A stretch of 64,000 bases of DNA from Pycnopodia helianthoides (GCA_032158295.1 CM063251.1:11137016-11201015); one strand, 5' to 3'; shown: positions 24,170 to 35,830, numbered from the stretch's first letter. Notes: generated by a model from the letters alone, not told the origin. Translations and numbers: made by a program.

Positions 24170-24350
24170 ACGGTATACCATGTCTGATACGGGGGCATAG
24201 GGCACCGCCCCCATGTTCCCATAACCCTACCTCCATGACTTAACATACTATTTTCCTCTTGTACAGAAGTACCCCCTAAAACTATGTAAAGAGTTCACTG
24301 AGATTCCAAGCACACAATGAAGACACAATAGATCAAAGGCGGTACGTGCA
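24170..24350. repeat. Dispersed repeat related to 555-640 and 36165-36330
   Basis: It shares gagattccaagcacacaatg, aagacacaata and taccatg segments with the other two copies. Confidence 0.45.
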
Positions 24351-24643
24351 TGCCCCTCGATCATCAAGTGTCCAACGATACTGCTTTAAGTCATTCACAT
24401 TCCTTACAACGCTATCAGTATGCATCAATTTAGTACTGTGGCATAATATAATTCAATCATTCGAATTCTAGTAAGTGCTATGATAATTGCTGTTTGACAA
24501 TGATCAATCAATAGACAACATTAGGTTTGGGAGGAGCGCAGCTTTTGTACCGTAATATATAGCAGACAAGATACAAACAAGAGACAAGACAATAATCTAT
24601 AAAGACTGATAAACAAAACATACATGTAAAGTACTGAGCCAAC

Positions 24644-25021
24644 TTAAAGGGGCACATTAGCCTTCAAACCTCTCAAAAAAGTGCTGTTTGGAATTACTAC
24701 TTTTTCTGTTTTAAGAGTTGTTTATGCAAAAAAATACATACGGTGTTTTGTTAGTAGTGAATAAAAAAAAACACATAAATTAAACTCTGGAAATACAACC
24801 AGCAGAACATACGGTCCGCCATTTTGTGGAGTCACTAATTTGCGGTTCTACAGCGGACCTGCATGCTCTGTCATTGAATTACACAAAAACCACAGTTTCA
24901 AGGGATGTGAATCATTATATATTACTTTTAAAATATCTTTCCAACCATACTATTCATTTCACAACAAACGATTTTTATTATAGCCCAAAGCGCCCAAGCC
25001 AATTGGCAACGCCCCCTTTAA
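24644..25021. mobile_element. TTAA-flanked MITE next to the isoform A first exon
   Basis: Left TTAAAGGGGCACATTAGCC and right ggcaacgcccccTTTAA form short inverted ends. It ends only 105 bases before the ATG at 25127, so it overlaps or abuts the promoter/5' UTR of isoform A. Confidence 0.6.
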
Positions 25022-25126
25022 ACACACGTGCTCTGTCTCCCCCCCCCTCTCTCTCTTGCTCGGTGATCACAGTGAGATCATAGAGCAAGGATAGGTAGCC
25101 TAAATCAGTCCGCCTTTGATTTCAAC

Positions 25127-28100
25127 ATGTCTATCCAAATACTCTTCCTTTTGATGATTATCTTCGTTCATGTTGTTTTACCTTTCAATAGTGCATCAGA
25201 CACCCATGTAGAAGATCATTTACCAAATAAACATTTGGATCCAAACGTTAGTGACGTCAAAACATTACAGGACAACGGCAGTCCAGTGAGTGGTCTATCT
25301 CTGGACGGGAGGGAAAATAGGAAGTCCTTTTACGACTTCCTAGCGGCCGAGGAGTTGGACATAGGGGAAAATAGTGGGGCAATGGGAATATCCAGAGAAG
25401 AAAAGGACGGTCCATCGTTCAAAGGGCAACCACGTGGATCATTCCAGGCATCTTTTGATGAAGATGACGGCGTTTTAGAGGAACTCTCGAAGCATACTTA
25501 TCGAGAGTCCCGCCAGCGGGAACACGGTTCTCAAAAACTCCCACACGAAGAGGGGTCCCAGGAGGAAGTTGGGGACGAGGACCTGGACGTGTCGGATGCA
25601 GTGGTCTACAATGAAAGAATGTCCTCCTCTGATCACAAAGGGAACTTTATCCTGGCAAATGCCAGCGACGGCAGCGAGGAGAATGAAAAGCGATATTCTT
25701 GGACGGTCGCAGATAGTGTTGAGTATCAAGCAAAGAAAACATTTAAGAAGATTCGGGATCCTGACCCAATTGAACTTAACCCTCTTAGTAGTGGTGGACA
25801 TTTGGCTGTAAGCAAACTAACTGCAGCTAACTACAACGAAGAAGTGTTTGGCAAGAATCCCGACTATGTTATCATCAGCTTTCGTAAGTTGCAAACAATA
25901 TTATTAAACCCATTTTCAAAGCCAGTCCATAATTCTCCCAATACTGAAGGTATCGCAGTGTTCCGGGTGACTTGCCCTTCGATCTATTATATTTTCCTTT
26001 CTTGTCTCTAGTGCACCTAATTTCCAAGGGTCTCATACCAGCTCTTTGCTCCTCTGTTCGGGGAAATTCCAAGCTCCTCTTAAAATAACATCATTTAATA
26101 ATTATTTTGAATTCACTGATCTTTGTTAGATTACATTTCTGTGCCAAATTTTTAAATTTTTGTTTAGTAAATCGTACCATATCAATTAGGTACATAGATG
26201 TATATCGTACCATATCAATTAGCAACAGTAGTTGCAGATGTGTGGCATAGTGATGGTAATGCCTTACGAAGACATAATCCATTTCATATCTTGTTCGTTT
26301 CGCCATTTTACTAACAACAGAAAGAATTCGATTTTAATCCGTATTGTCGTTGCCAATCATTATTGGCAGGACGAATCGATTCGCAGGCACGTCACATCTG
26401 CAATAGACAACGAACGGCCACGTAATCATTTGTTTTCCAATTGCCAACCTTGCCCTCAGCATCCATCGGAAACCTGTACGGCACAGTCGGCACTCGTGGC
26501 AATTCCACAGCCATTCGTTCCTTTTCAGCCACTCAAACCTGAACTTAGTTTCATCGTATCTTAAACATGGCCCCCGAGTTGAGGTTGTTCGGTTTTATTT
26601 GCCTTGTGGTCGTTGCGATTTCCTTCGTGTCGTGTCTCACCCATGAGGAAATATTGCAACAGCACGAAAAATTGCAAGAAAACATTAAACCTACAAGAGC
26701 ACCCAAAATCATTACAATAACAAAAAAAGTTCACCCTGATGATGTCATTAAATCTACTCGTAAGAAGGTACCCTTGCACAAGCAGGGGGCTCATCCATCA
26801 GATGATCTGAAATCGGGAGGACGTTCCACCTTAGAGACTCATGGCGAGAATCCTACGTTTAAGAAAGATCAAGAGATCTTCATCGATGGTGATGCTGGGG
26901 ATGGTGGAAAGCCACGCCGTAAATTTCCCGATCCTGATTTAGACAACGAAGATGGAGGCAGAGGTGAGCTACCTAATGCTGCTGAAGCTGAAGATGAAAT
27001 TCATCATGAAGAAGACGTTGATGAGGAAGTGCATTTCCAGGAGCAGTACCGGGGACTGCACCAAGATGGTTCGGCCCTGGTCGGCACGCTCACCTTGGAG
27101 AATTTAGAGGAAACTCTTTCTGTTCATGAGAGGATCATACTGCATTTCGGTACAGTACGGTATATTATGTGTGAAGATTGCAAGATATCAATATAGTTGT
27201 AATTATTCATCTTATTTTCCTCATACCATCTCCTTAATACAGAGATGTACTGACATCGTTCATAAACCTAGGGCCCATGCAGGAGATATCAAAGTTTGAC
27301 CAACGTTTTTAAAATAATATGATACTAAACAAGGACCTGCCAACATCATTATTGTACAATATGAACAATTTGAACCGTGTTTCTCCAATAGCAAAATAAT
27401 GAACTCGGTTCATGACTATTTTTGAGTACGGTAAGACCAACATGCACTCTAAAAAACTCCCGCGTCAGAATTGACCCGGATGCCGGGTCAGAATTGACCC
27501 GGATGCCGCGTCAGAATTGACCCGGATGCCGGGTCAGAATTGACCCGGATGCCGGGTCACAGAAGGGCCTGACCCATTTCTGGTACCCGGAGGCAAATTT
27601 ATTTTCTGCAGCACACGTCGGCTATGGAGTCAACAGTTAAGGGATAGGGAAGAACAGCCTATCTCTTAACTGTTGACTATATTGACGAAGTATGCTGCAG
27701 AAAAGAAAATCGCTACCCGGAGTCTGTGTCAAAATTGACCCGAAACTGTGTCAAACTGGTAAGTTCTGACCGGGAGTGTTTAGATTAAAGGCACATTACA
27801 GAACTGGGAAAAAAAACTTGTAAAATATACTTTTGATCACAGATTTACATAAAACTTACACGATCTGATGATGATGATAGTAGAAAACATCCCTTGAAAT
27901 ATTTCTGTCTGAAATGCCATACTTAATGAGAAATGAATAAACTAATTTTCCGATCGGAGTTTATCGCTCAGTGAGCGTTTTATTCATTTGTTGAATCTAT
28001 ATGATTTCATGCACATGTGTAATCGGTTTTTCACTATTTTCCCGTGACCCAAATGGCCGATCGATCTCAAACTTCTACAGGTTTGTCAGTTTATGTATAT

Positions 28101-31100
28101 GGTGGATTACATAAAGTGCTTACACTGCCAGCAACTGTTTTGTTAGCAAAAACCAATTCTGTAATGTTCCTTTAATTATATCGCCTAAGTCCGTCTCAAT
28201 ACAGAGTGGCATGAACTTTGTACTAGATCTACCGGTATAAGATTTTAAGACGTCAGACGCAAAATCTTCAAATTGATTATAGCTTATTTTAAAGTATGTT
28301 TAACACGACTTGTTTTTAAAAAATGCTTGGTCCGATTATTTGCCGATTTGACCTGAACTTTTGATTAAAATTTTAAATACGCCTGAGCTGTTTGTTCATA
28401 GCTCCGAGTCGAGAATATTGAACGAAAAAAATTCGCCGAAGATAAGTGTTAGATAATTAAAAATTCAACCTGCATTATTACGTCCAACAACCAATTTCAA
28501 ACAATTCTGAATGTCACATTGTATTTTGCAAAATGACCGCGACATATTATCCGAAGGTTTTTTGACGTTTTCCAGCATCGTAAAAAATATCTCTCGGTGT
28601 AAATCGGGTCATGCAACTTTTGTATTGGTAGACATAATTGTTTTAACCATAGTGCGGAGTACAGTATGTAATTTTACTTCAAAATAAGAATTGCGATGGC
28701 ATTTTTGTTAGCATAACATAACAATTACTTTGACATGTACAATTTTCTGCATGCTCATAGTGTTATGTAGATGTATTTTAGGGTGGGGGATTCCAGTGGA
28801 TTTTGGGGTAATCTTCCAGACGTGATACAACCTAAACCCATGAACTATCTTGTATTACTATTATTATTAACATTTATAAAACAAAAAATATGGTCGATAT
28901 AAACTATTTATAATGATCAGTTAGGGAACATTCTATTATAAACATTTCGACTGCATAATGCCGGTGGTGAATTGTAATGTATGCATAGATTGTGTATATG
29001 GGTTCACGGCCGACCGATTGAACCAGATGGTCTGTCTGCCTTTGTTGCACGGTGCGGATTAAGTGGACGAATTCACATGTGAAGTTAACAACAACAAAAT
29101 GAGGACAAAAACACACGTGTTACCATGCAAGTAGTGTTTCCATCGTTTATGGACTTGCATTTCTGTCGTCCATACTTTCAATAGATTTTTTGGGTGGAGA
29201 TAGCAATTCCCTTGAAAAAAATGGCAAGTTGCCTTAAAACTTTCACTAAGTTGCGTACAGCTTTTTTTGTAGTTGTATTTTTTTGTTTGCGTTTAACATT
29301 ACCTATATCTAACGCAGGATTGAAATGTTTGTTGAGTTGCACGAATTTCATCATCGATTCGAAATGGTTCGGCTCTTGCGAGCGTATTATCTTTCTCTCT
29401 CTCTGTTATAGTCCATTTGGGCGTCAGCTGTCCCGTGGTGGTCCGAGAAACGAACACCCTCTAAGCATCCCCGTCCAGCGCGACCGTCTGTCAACTCAAG
29501 CAGAGTGTAGGCGTACTTTTTTTTTGCGCGACTGTTGTCAATCCATGCTCCTCGCTGCCGGTGTTGCATGCAATTATGTCCTCTATGCAATACTGTCCGG
29601 CGGACATTATGCAATCGTATCCGCCCGGACGCTGCTGCATAATGCAATTGTGTCCGCCCGGACACATTTGCATATACAATCGTGTCCGCCCTCGTGCAAA
29701 ACCGTCCTTGCAGTAAATTAAACGCCCTAGGTCGACGGAACACGAAGTACGTTCGCCATTTTTTTACCAGCTAAGTGCATGTCATAAATGGCATGGGAAA
29801 ATATTCGGCCGTTGGGTATTCGCTGCAATCATAAAATACGTGAATATTCATGCTGCACATGTGTATATGTACACCCAGTGCATGCATGCTCGCTTACGCA
29901 CATACATGTACATGTCCGCCGGACGGTTTTGCATAGCCCCGGACAGGATTGCATATGCAAAAGTGTCCGGAGCGGACAGTGTTGCATGGCGGACACAATT
30001 GCATCTGACACCGGCCGTCCTCTGCCAGCGCGACTAGCAACACGTCCTTCCGACCATGCACAGCTCCCCCGCTCCCCCGTCTCTCCATGCAATGTTCTCT
30101 CTTTACATTTGTCTCAATACCTACAGCACTGTTGTAACTTCTACCTAAAATTACAAAGAAGTCTATCACGTGAATAAGTAACAAACACAACTTCAATCTC
30201 CGAAATGTGTTTTTTTTTTTTACCTGTCACAGTTGGTGAAGGATGTAAGAAGTGCGACCTCTTCCGACCTCACTTTGCCGCAGCCGCCAAGACATTCTTG
30301 GAGATGGAGGAATCAGACAATTCCCAAGTGGTGTTTTTTTACGAGATCACTGACCCTCAACTCATGGTCAAGTATAATCTGCGAGAGCTACCCACGGTGT
30401 TTTTCTTCCGGTCAGGAATTCCAATTTTATACGAAGGTACACTCCCTGCACTGCGCATGCGCGTGACGTAATTTTGCATCCATGACGGTATAATTGTGAA
30501 TTAAAGCACGGGTCTAACTTGATACAAAAATTACCAGACTGAGAATTATTTCTGTCTAAATCTGTCATCTTTTGAAATGGGTGTGTTTGATTCAGACAGT
30601 TTTTATTGCCCTGTTGGTCATTAAGAACATATGCATATACAGATGTGAATTGCAACTTCAAATGGTAAATGTTACATAGTGGTGTTTAGTTCTGTTTACT
30701 AGTTTGTTGGAGTGTTTGCATGTTTTTCCCCATGTTTTTTGATAGTGGACGACAAAAAAATATGCATTAATATTGATGATTAAAATATATCACAACTTAA
30801 AAACCGGTTAACATTACCCGATAAAAACGTTTTAGCAATCATTGTTGTAATTGCAGAGATAATTTTTTTACCAATCTTGCATTTACACTGTATACTGGTC
30901 AACATCAAACGTTGCAATATTGTAACACTATTATACATTACAAGAAACGTGTATTTTTGTCAAGCAATGAGGGAGTGTCCACTGGCGTGACCAAACATTT
31001 TCATCGGAGGGCAAGCAGGGGGGTAAAGACATAATTAGGGGGTGGGGTGGGGGGCTATTTAGTGTATCAAACCATTCGTCATGTGCATTTGCATTGGGGG

Positions 31101-34100
31101 CAAGAGGGGGCGGCAAGGGTTTTTAGGGGGGATGAGCTCCACGCTCTTGCCCCCTCACCACTGGTTAAGCCGCTGTATGCACGATCACATTCTTATTGAA
31201 AGTAACACAGCGTGTAAGATAATTTGGGCAAGTACTGACATGATGATAGATAAGAAAACGCTCCTTTCAACAAAAACACCTCCGGGAAATAATTAGATTT
31301 GTACTTAGCTTTTGACACTGTCCAACAGGTGCACTATCCGAGGATGCTCTATTGAGCTGGATGTTTTCTCACATGGAAGTCATTGGATGGGAGCTTCAGG
31401 AGGACAACTTCGACCTTGAGACACAAAAGAAGAAAGCTGACGGCACTTCACAACAATGGCTTATCAATTTGTGAGTCAGAGCGAATGACGAGAATGACCC
31501 ATTAAAGGGACACATTGCCTTGGATTTGACGCTTTGGGCTATAAAAAGCGTTTGTTATGAAATGAATAATAATGGTTAGAAAGATGTTCTAATCAGTAGG
31601 GTGCTATAATCGAACAATGGCATGGATGAGGGAATTAAAACCTCATGGTCAACTTCTGTTGAAACCTCTAAATTTACACGAAGAAGTCATTGTGTAGCGA
31701 ACGGGCGTTCACCGCGATCTTCGACGGTGGGCGTAACCTTAGGCAGGAAGGGGCGTGGCAGAATTTGTTTGTTTAGGGCTCTCTCTACATTGGGATGATG
31801 TTTTTTGCTGTATCAACAACAGAACATGATGAACGGGGTAAAACGTCATGCGATTATTTTTTTGAGCGGTTCGTGCCGGTGTCCCGTTAACAAGGTAAAG
31901 AAAGACGGGGCACAGATCTTGTAAACATTCGATTCTGGGTTTGCAATAACGAGAGTGGTGTGGCTCAAAGAATATAGAATCAAGCATTATTTACTTATCT
32001 CTGTGGGTCTGAGGTTGTTATGGTACTATTTTTGCTTATTTTGTGGCAGTTGCAACGTGGATACTGCTGGCTGCGATGGATTTATGGCAACGTGGGAAAG
32101 TGCAGGCTACATGTAAGAACAATCAATCCGAATTATTATTACTGTCAAGGATGCCTCTGAAAGTGAACTTAATCACTGTAGCTCGCAGGCCTGAACATGT
32201 AAAACAAAGGGGGTTGTTATGTGATGCAAGATGGTAAAGTATTTTGCTGCTGGGACTCGAACCCACACTCTGCTGATCAGAAACACCAAAGCTTGAGTCA
32301 GGTGCTCTTAACCGCTCGGCCATGACACACCAGAATTAGTAACTTGTGAAGAGATATTATAATTCATATACAAATATGAACGAACCCTCTGTATTATTCA
32401 ACAACAACAAATGCTTATGAGCAAAAACTATTTGCTAAAAGCCAGTAGATATGCGGCTCTGATGGGCACGTTTTCATTATTCTTATTTCCAACAACTTAT
32501 AAGCTTAAACAACACATTTTATTGCTTTATTAAACATTTTAAAATATATATTTATTTTAGTCATTTGTTAGTTTGTCTTTGTATGTTTGTTTGTTTGTTT
32601 GTTTTAATTGATTACAGTTTTAACTTTGTGCCGCCCATAGTTTGAACGGCATTGTTGAATTTGGATACGTTGATGCAGCGCTTGAAGTCACACTAGCGAA
32701 GAGATTTGACTTGGACCTGCACAATCTGCCAGCAGTCGTCCTGTAAGTATTCATGGGAACTGATTTGACCTGAAATCATTATTAATAGTTACACTTAATA
32801 ACTTACAATCCTTTTGGAGTTTTTAATGGTATTAAGGTGTATATTTTTTCTTAAATCTTATCAGTTTTTCTTGTTCTTTTTCTTCGTTGTGAAGTAATTG
32901 TAACGTTAGTGCCATCGCTATTTGTTTTTTCAAAAAATGGTTATTCTTATTTTGAGAAGCAGTTATTTTCATTTTCAAGAGCAGTTTTTCTTTCAAAGCA
33001 GTTATTTTATTTTCAAAAACAGTTTTTTTTTAATTTTCAAAAAGCAGTTTTGTCTCCCTCCCGGGTCAGAATTAACCCGGATTCCAGGACCAAGTGGCCC
33101 TGACCCTTATTTGGTTCAGCAAGCTGACCCTGAACTGTTTCTTTTTTTTTAATGGGATTTCAGCTCAGATTTTTCGTCAGACTAACCCATTTCTGGGATA
33201 ATTTGGCCACAGATTCTGGGTCTGACACGGATCCAGAAATGGGTCAGGCCTGCTAGGACCCAGAACTGGGTAAATTCTGACCCGAGAGGTTTTGTTAGCG
33301 CATTGAAGCTATGTTTAAACCTTATACTATCATTATATTGAATTCAGGTTTAAGGACGAGCAGATGTTCTGGTGCACTCTGCCTCTGACGGAGCTCACAA
33401 CAAATAACTTAATTCATTTCGCTTATAATGGACACCTGCAGAGCAATGAAGGGCACATACCGAGTAAACTAGGCGCTTTGTAAGTAAAAAACATAACATC
33501 CACATACTAAATTGACTTTACAAAATACTAGTTCGTCATTTCTGTCACTCGCTACATCGCAAACAACAATCGTAATTCATGGTTTGCAGCCAATTAATAA
33601 ACCACGATGGAAACTGACAGGGTAAATTTCAATTCATTTTGGGGATGAAAAAAAGAAACAAAATGCATAGAACGGAATTTGAACTTGCGACCTCCGGATT
33701 ACCCCCCCTCCCCCGTTATTCTGTGATTTTGTGTAGAAATTTCGTCTGATAGCGCTATGAGGGAGGGACACACACACCCAGGGGACAAATCCCCTGTGGA
33801 ACCCCGGCGCTCGACCCACTGAGCTATCTACCCCCAAATGTTGGCGGTCTCCCTATTATCAAAATCTTTGTTCTCCAAACTAACAGGATGCTCATCATTC
33901 TGCTAACGTTCGTCAGGTTCCTTGTACACAAGCATGCACCGAAACAGCTGTACCCTACATTGGTTTTCATCTTTGTTAAAACTTAAGTCGTGTGTATAAC
34001 ACAAAGTGAACTGGGCCTAATTCCATAGAGCTGCTTAAGCACAAAAAGTAGCTACAACAAAATTATGCTAACCAGAATAAGGTTACCAGCCAAAATAGTA

Positions 34101-34741
34101 TGTCACATGTACAATAGGTGATTGGTATCCTGCTTTCTTTTGCTTGAAATTTTGTAAGCACTATTTGCTGGTTAAGCGGCTCTATAAAATTGGGCCCTGG
34201 TCTACGCACAATTATTTCCAACATCTTAAAATTAATTTGATTTTAGTGGAAAAATTCACGCGAATTTCCTTTTCTTTTTTACTTTTAACAGTACTGCGTT
34301 GATTGTAAGAGCCGGTGCACATTTTAACGTAAGTATTGCAAACAAAACCCACTGTACAGGTTGAAAGTCAAAGTGGGTTTGTGGATGTGTTTCCCACCGT
34401 CGCAGGGGACACCAAACAGTACAACCACATGTTATATCTAACTGCAGCCATTTTGAGTGACGACGATAGTAACAAAAACCTACTGTCTTACCAAAAAAAC
34501 AAATCACAAAAACATGTCTGTATCATGATTGGAGACAATTGATGAATTGGGTCTCTCAATAAATTGAGACATGAAGTTCAACAAACGACGAGGTCTTTCT
34601 GTTAACTTTATTCATTGTAATTTTGTTTTGCAGGTTGTCATAGCTACAGTAGTGGCAACTACAGTCGTCCTGTACAGCATCTACATTTACGTCTGTCGAC
34701 GACAGAGACTAGAGGAAAGTGGAAAGCAAAAGGGGGTTTAA
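25127..34741 (+). CDS. ER type I membrane thioredoxin/PDI-like protein, isoform A (514 aa)
   Basis: Eight exons: 25127-25883, 30233-30436, 31329-31470, 32050-32112, 32641-32742, 33348-33479, 34292-34328 and 34634-34741. All junctions are GT/AG, phases agree and the total is 1545 bases. An in-frame TGA lies upstream of the ATG. Layout: signal peptide (about 1-24), long acidic low-complexity region (to about 225), thioredoxin fold 1 with CKKC at 257-260 and the cis-proline motif LPT at 305-307, fold 2 (about 365-430) with LPAVVLF but no CxxC (Cys369 and Cys376 are six residues apart), transmembrane helix about 480-499, and the basic tail CRRQR...KQKGV. The last five residues, KQKGV, fit the KxKxx ER-retrieval signal. 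Thioredoxin-like proteins of this layout act in disulfide exchange or chaperoning in the ER lumen; substrates are unknown. I do not recognise a named orthologue. Exons 2-8 can also be used by the alternative first exon at 26567. Confidence 0.88.
26567..27149 (+). CDS. Alternative first coding exon of the thioredoxin/PDI-like gene (isoform B, 456 aa in all)
   Basis: This exon encodes 194 residues plus one base. It begins MAPELRLFGFICLVVVAISF, a good signal peptide, after an in-frame TAG (TAG TTT CAT CGT ATC TTA AAC ATG). An acidic spacer with PDPDLDNEDGG and HHEEDVDEEV follows, and it ends in LTLENLEETL...IILHF, the first helix and strand of a thioredoxin fold. The donor is G|GTACAG in phase 1, the same phase as the exon ending at 25883. 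Splicing to 30233 therefore gives F-V-GEGCKKC, where exon A gives F-L-GEGCKKC. With the seven shared exons the frame is 1371 bases including the stop. The two first exons have the same architecture but little residue identity, so they are an old duplication. Which promoter serves each cannot be read from the sequence. It could instead belong to a separate transcript. Confidence 0.82.
27447..27784. mobile_element. Inverted-repeat MITE with 23-bp tandem repeats and nested hairpin
   Basis: Ends ctctaaaaaactcccg and cgggagtgtttaga are inverted. 27461-27552 holds four 23-bp repeats containing GGGTCAgaatTGACCC. 27602-27648 and 27658-27704 form a ~45-bp fold-back. A related, older copy is at about 33048-33297. 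Confidence 0.75.
27785..28175. mobile_element. TTAA-flanked MITE, family 1, copy 2
   Basis: Left TTAAAGGCACATTACAGAA and right ttctgtaatgttcctTTAA. It is the same family as 7838 and 48827 and directly abuts the preceding element. Confidence 0.85.
28176..29560. other. Intronic, no feature
   Basis: AT-rich intron DNA between the alternative first exons and shared exon 2. An ORF at 29194-29721 begins with a hydrophobic stretch but has no donor in the required phase. Confidence 0.5.
29560..30020. repeat. Cluster of GTCCGCCGGAC / TGCAAT motifs
   Basis: About ten degenerate ~30-base units combine tgtccg(c/g)cggac with ttgcat or tgcaat, in both orientations (29570-29705 and 29910-30015), separated by unrelated sequence. 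They lie within the intron before shared exon 2. Confidence 0.7.
30970..31180. repeat. Dispersed G-rich repeat
   Basis: It shares catttcatcgg/ttttccagtggagg, gtgcattt and gggggcaagaggg segments with 15780-15960 and 17360-17570. Confidence 0.45.
31502..31890. mobile_element. TTAA-flanked MITE, family 3
   Basis: Left TTAAAGGGACACATTGCC and right ggtgtcccgTTAA are inverted. 389 bases, non-coding, in the intron after shared exon 3. Confidence 0.7.
32138..32332 (-). mobile_element. tRNA-like SINE, internally deleted
   Basis: On the minus strand it has the head TGTGTCATGGCCGAGCGGTT, then box B gggttcgagtcccag and a tail matching 51290-51594. It starts about 26 bases after the donor of exon 32050-32112. 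Confidence 0.7.
33048..33297. mobile_element. Diverged copy of the GGGTCA/TGACCC MITE
   Basis: tctccctcccgggtcagaat at the left and attctgacccgagaggtttt at the right are inverted. The interior shares gacccggatcc and agaaatgggtcagg motifs with 27447-27784. Confidence 0.55.
33645..33835 (-). mobile_element. tRNA-like SINE with a long insert between boxes A and B
   Basis: The minus strand reads GGGGGTAGATAGCTCAGTGG (box A), then about 110 bases, then taatccggaggtcgcaagtt (box B region). In a normal tRNA the boxes are 30-60 bases apart. Confidence 0.5.
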
Positions 34742-35257
34742 CCCATTTTTACATGTCTACTTTTAATATTATTGTGTTTGGGTTTTTTTTTTAAATGGAG
34801 AGAGAACTTGCAACATACATTTGTAAGTGTGCGATAAATCTGTGTAAAAATTAACCCCAAAGCAAAATTAAATCTTCAGATACTTTTGGACTCTCTCAAG
34901 CCTTTTTTTTGTTGTAATTCCAAACTTTCATTTGGTGGCAAAGACATTTTTGTATACTTTAGTCTGGGGAGAAGTTGGAGAAGGCGTTTTTGTCTTCCTC
35001 ATCTCGCAAACAAATTTTTTCTGAGCAGGATGATTTTCCCACAAAAACTCGACTGGTTTTGGGTGAGCAACGGTGATTGGTAAATTTTAGGAGGGCAAAT
35101 GATATACCATTTTGTTCTATAAGGGCACTTCTGGCCAATTAAAACTGTAGTTTCCTTTTTGCACTTTTCTTATACAAGCCATTTTCACTGCTTTTGTTAT
35201 GCTAATTTTTAAAGATAATGACATGGAGGTATAACAAAAAACCATTGTCTGCGTGTA

Positions 35258-35263
35258 AATAAA
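35258..35263 (+). terminator. Candidate polyadenylation signal of the thioredoxin-like gene
   Basis: AATAAA about 520 bases after the stop codon at 34741. It is a plausible 3' end signal, but the hexamer is common in AT-rich DNA and there are others further on. Confidence 0.3.
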
Positions 35264-35559
35264 TAGTCACATTTAGTTTTAAATATCGTTACTGCATGCT
35301 TTAAAAGTGTAACATTTTATACTGGTAATTTTAATCTAAGAGGTCCGGATTTCACATGGGAAGGGGGCAGGGGGAGGGCACCCTCTCCCGCCCCCCACCC
35401 ATCTAGTTGTTCCACTGGGGGTGACGAGATACATCATTTTCCCCTAAAAATATATAGGGGTTAGTTGGTATTTAGCTCAAATAACCCCACAAATGAGTAC
35501 CTGTGAAATGTTTGGCTTCTTCCCCCAAAATTACATTTCGTGTCATAATTTCCACACAA

Positions 35560-35830
35560 ATTCAAGAGTTATCAAAGTAACATTTGAATAAGTTTTGAGA
35601 TGTAGCCCTCCCCCTTTCTTATATCAAAAGTTGATAAAAAACATACAGTGCAATCTCCATAAAATGTAATGTTTTCTTCCATTGAGCTGTGTGCAAAACG
35701 TGCCGCCTGGCTCTGTGTCTCTTTTGTTACGTCACTGGTTGCATCAACGAAATTATTATACATAGTTACAGTCATTAAATATGCACATAAGTTTGCACTA
35801 TAAAATGCGTCTGGTTCCCGGCAGATGAAC
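35560..35830. repeat. Dispersed repeat, pair with 57265-57470
   Basis: Shared blocks are gtgtcataatttcc, aagttttgagatgt, atcaaaagttgata and gatgttttct/taatgttttcttccatt. Similarity is moderate. Confidence 0.5.

Noticed and set aside
26232..26564. ORF just upstream of exon B as an extra coding exon
   Set aside because: It ends in a stop before the exon B start codon and has no recognisable features; it is probably 5' UTR or promoter.
29194..29721. ORF with a hydrophobic N-terminus, considered as a third alternative first exon of the thioredoxin gene
   Set aside because: No thioredoxin-like end and no phase 1 GT donor at the right place. The 3' half is the GTCCGCCGGAC repeat.
34336..34542. 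Plus-strand ORF between the last two thioredoxin exons
   Set aside because: It is in the intron 34329-34633. The flanking exons join in phase without it.
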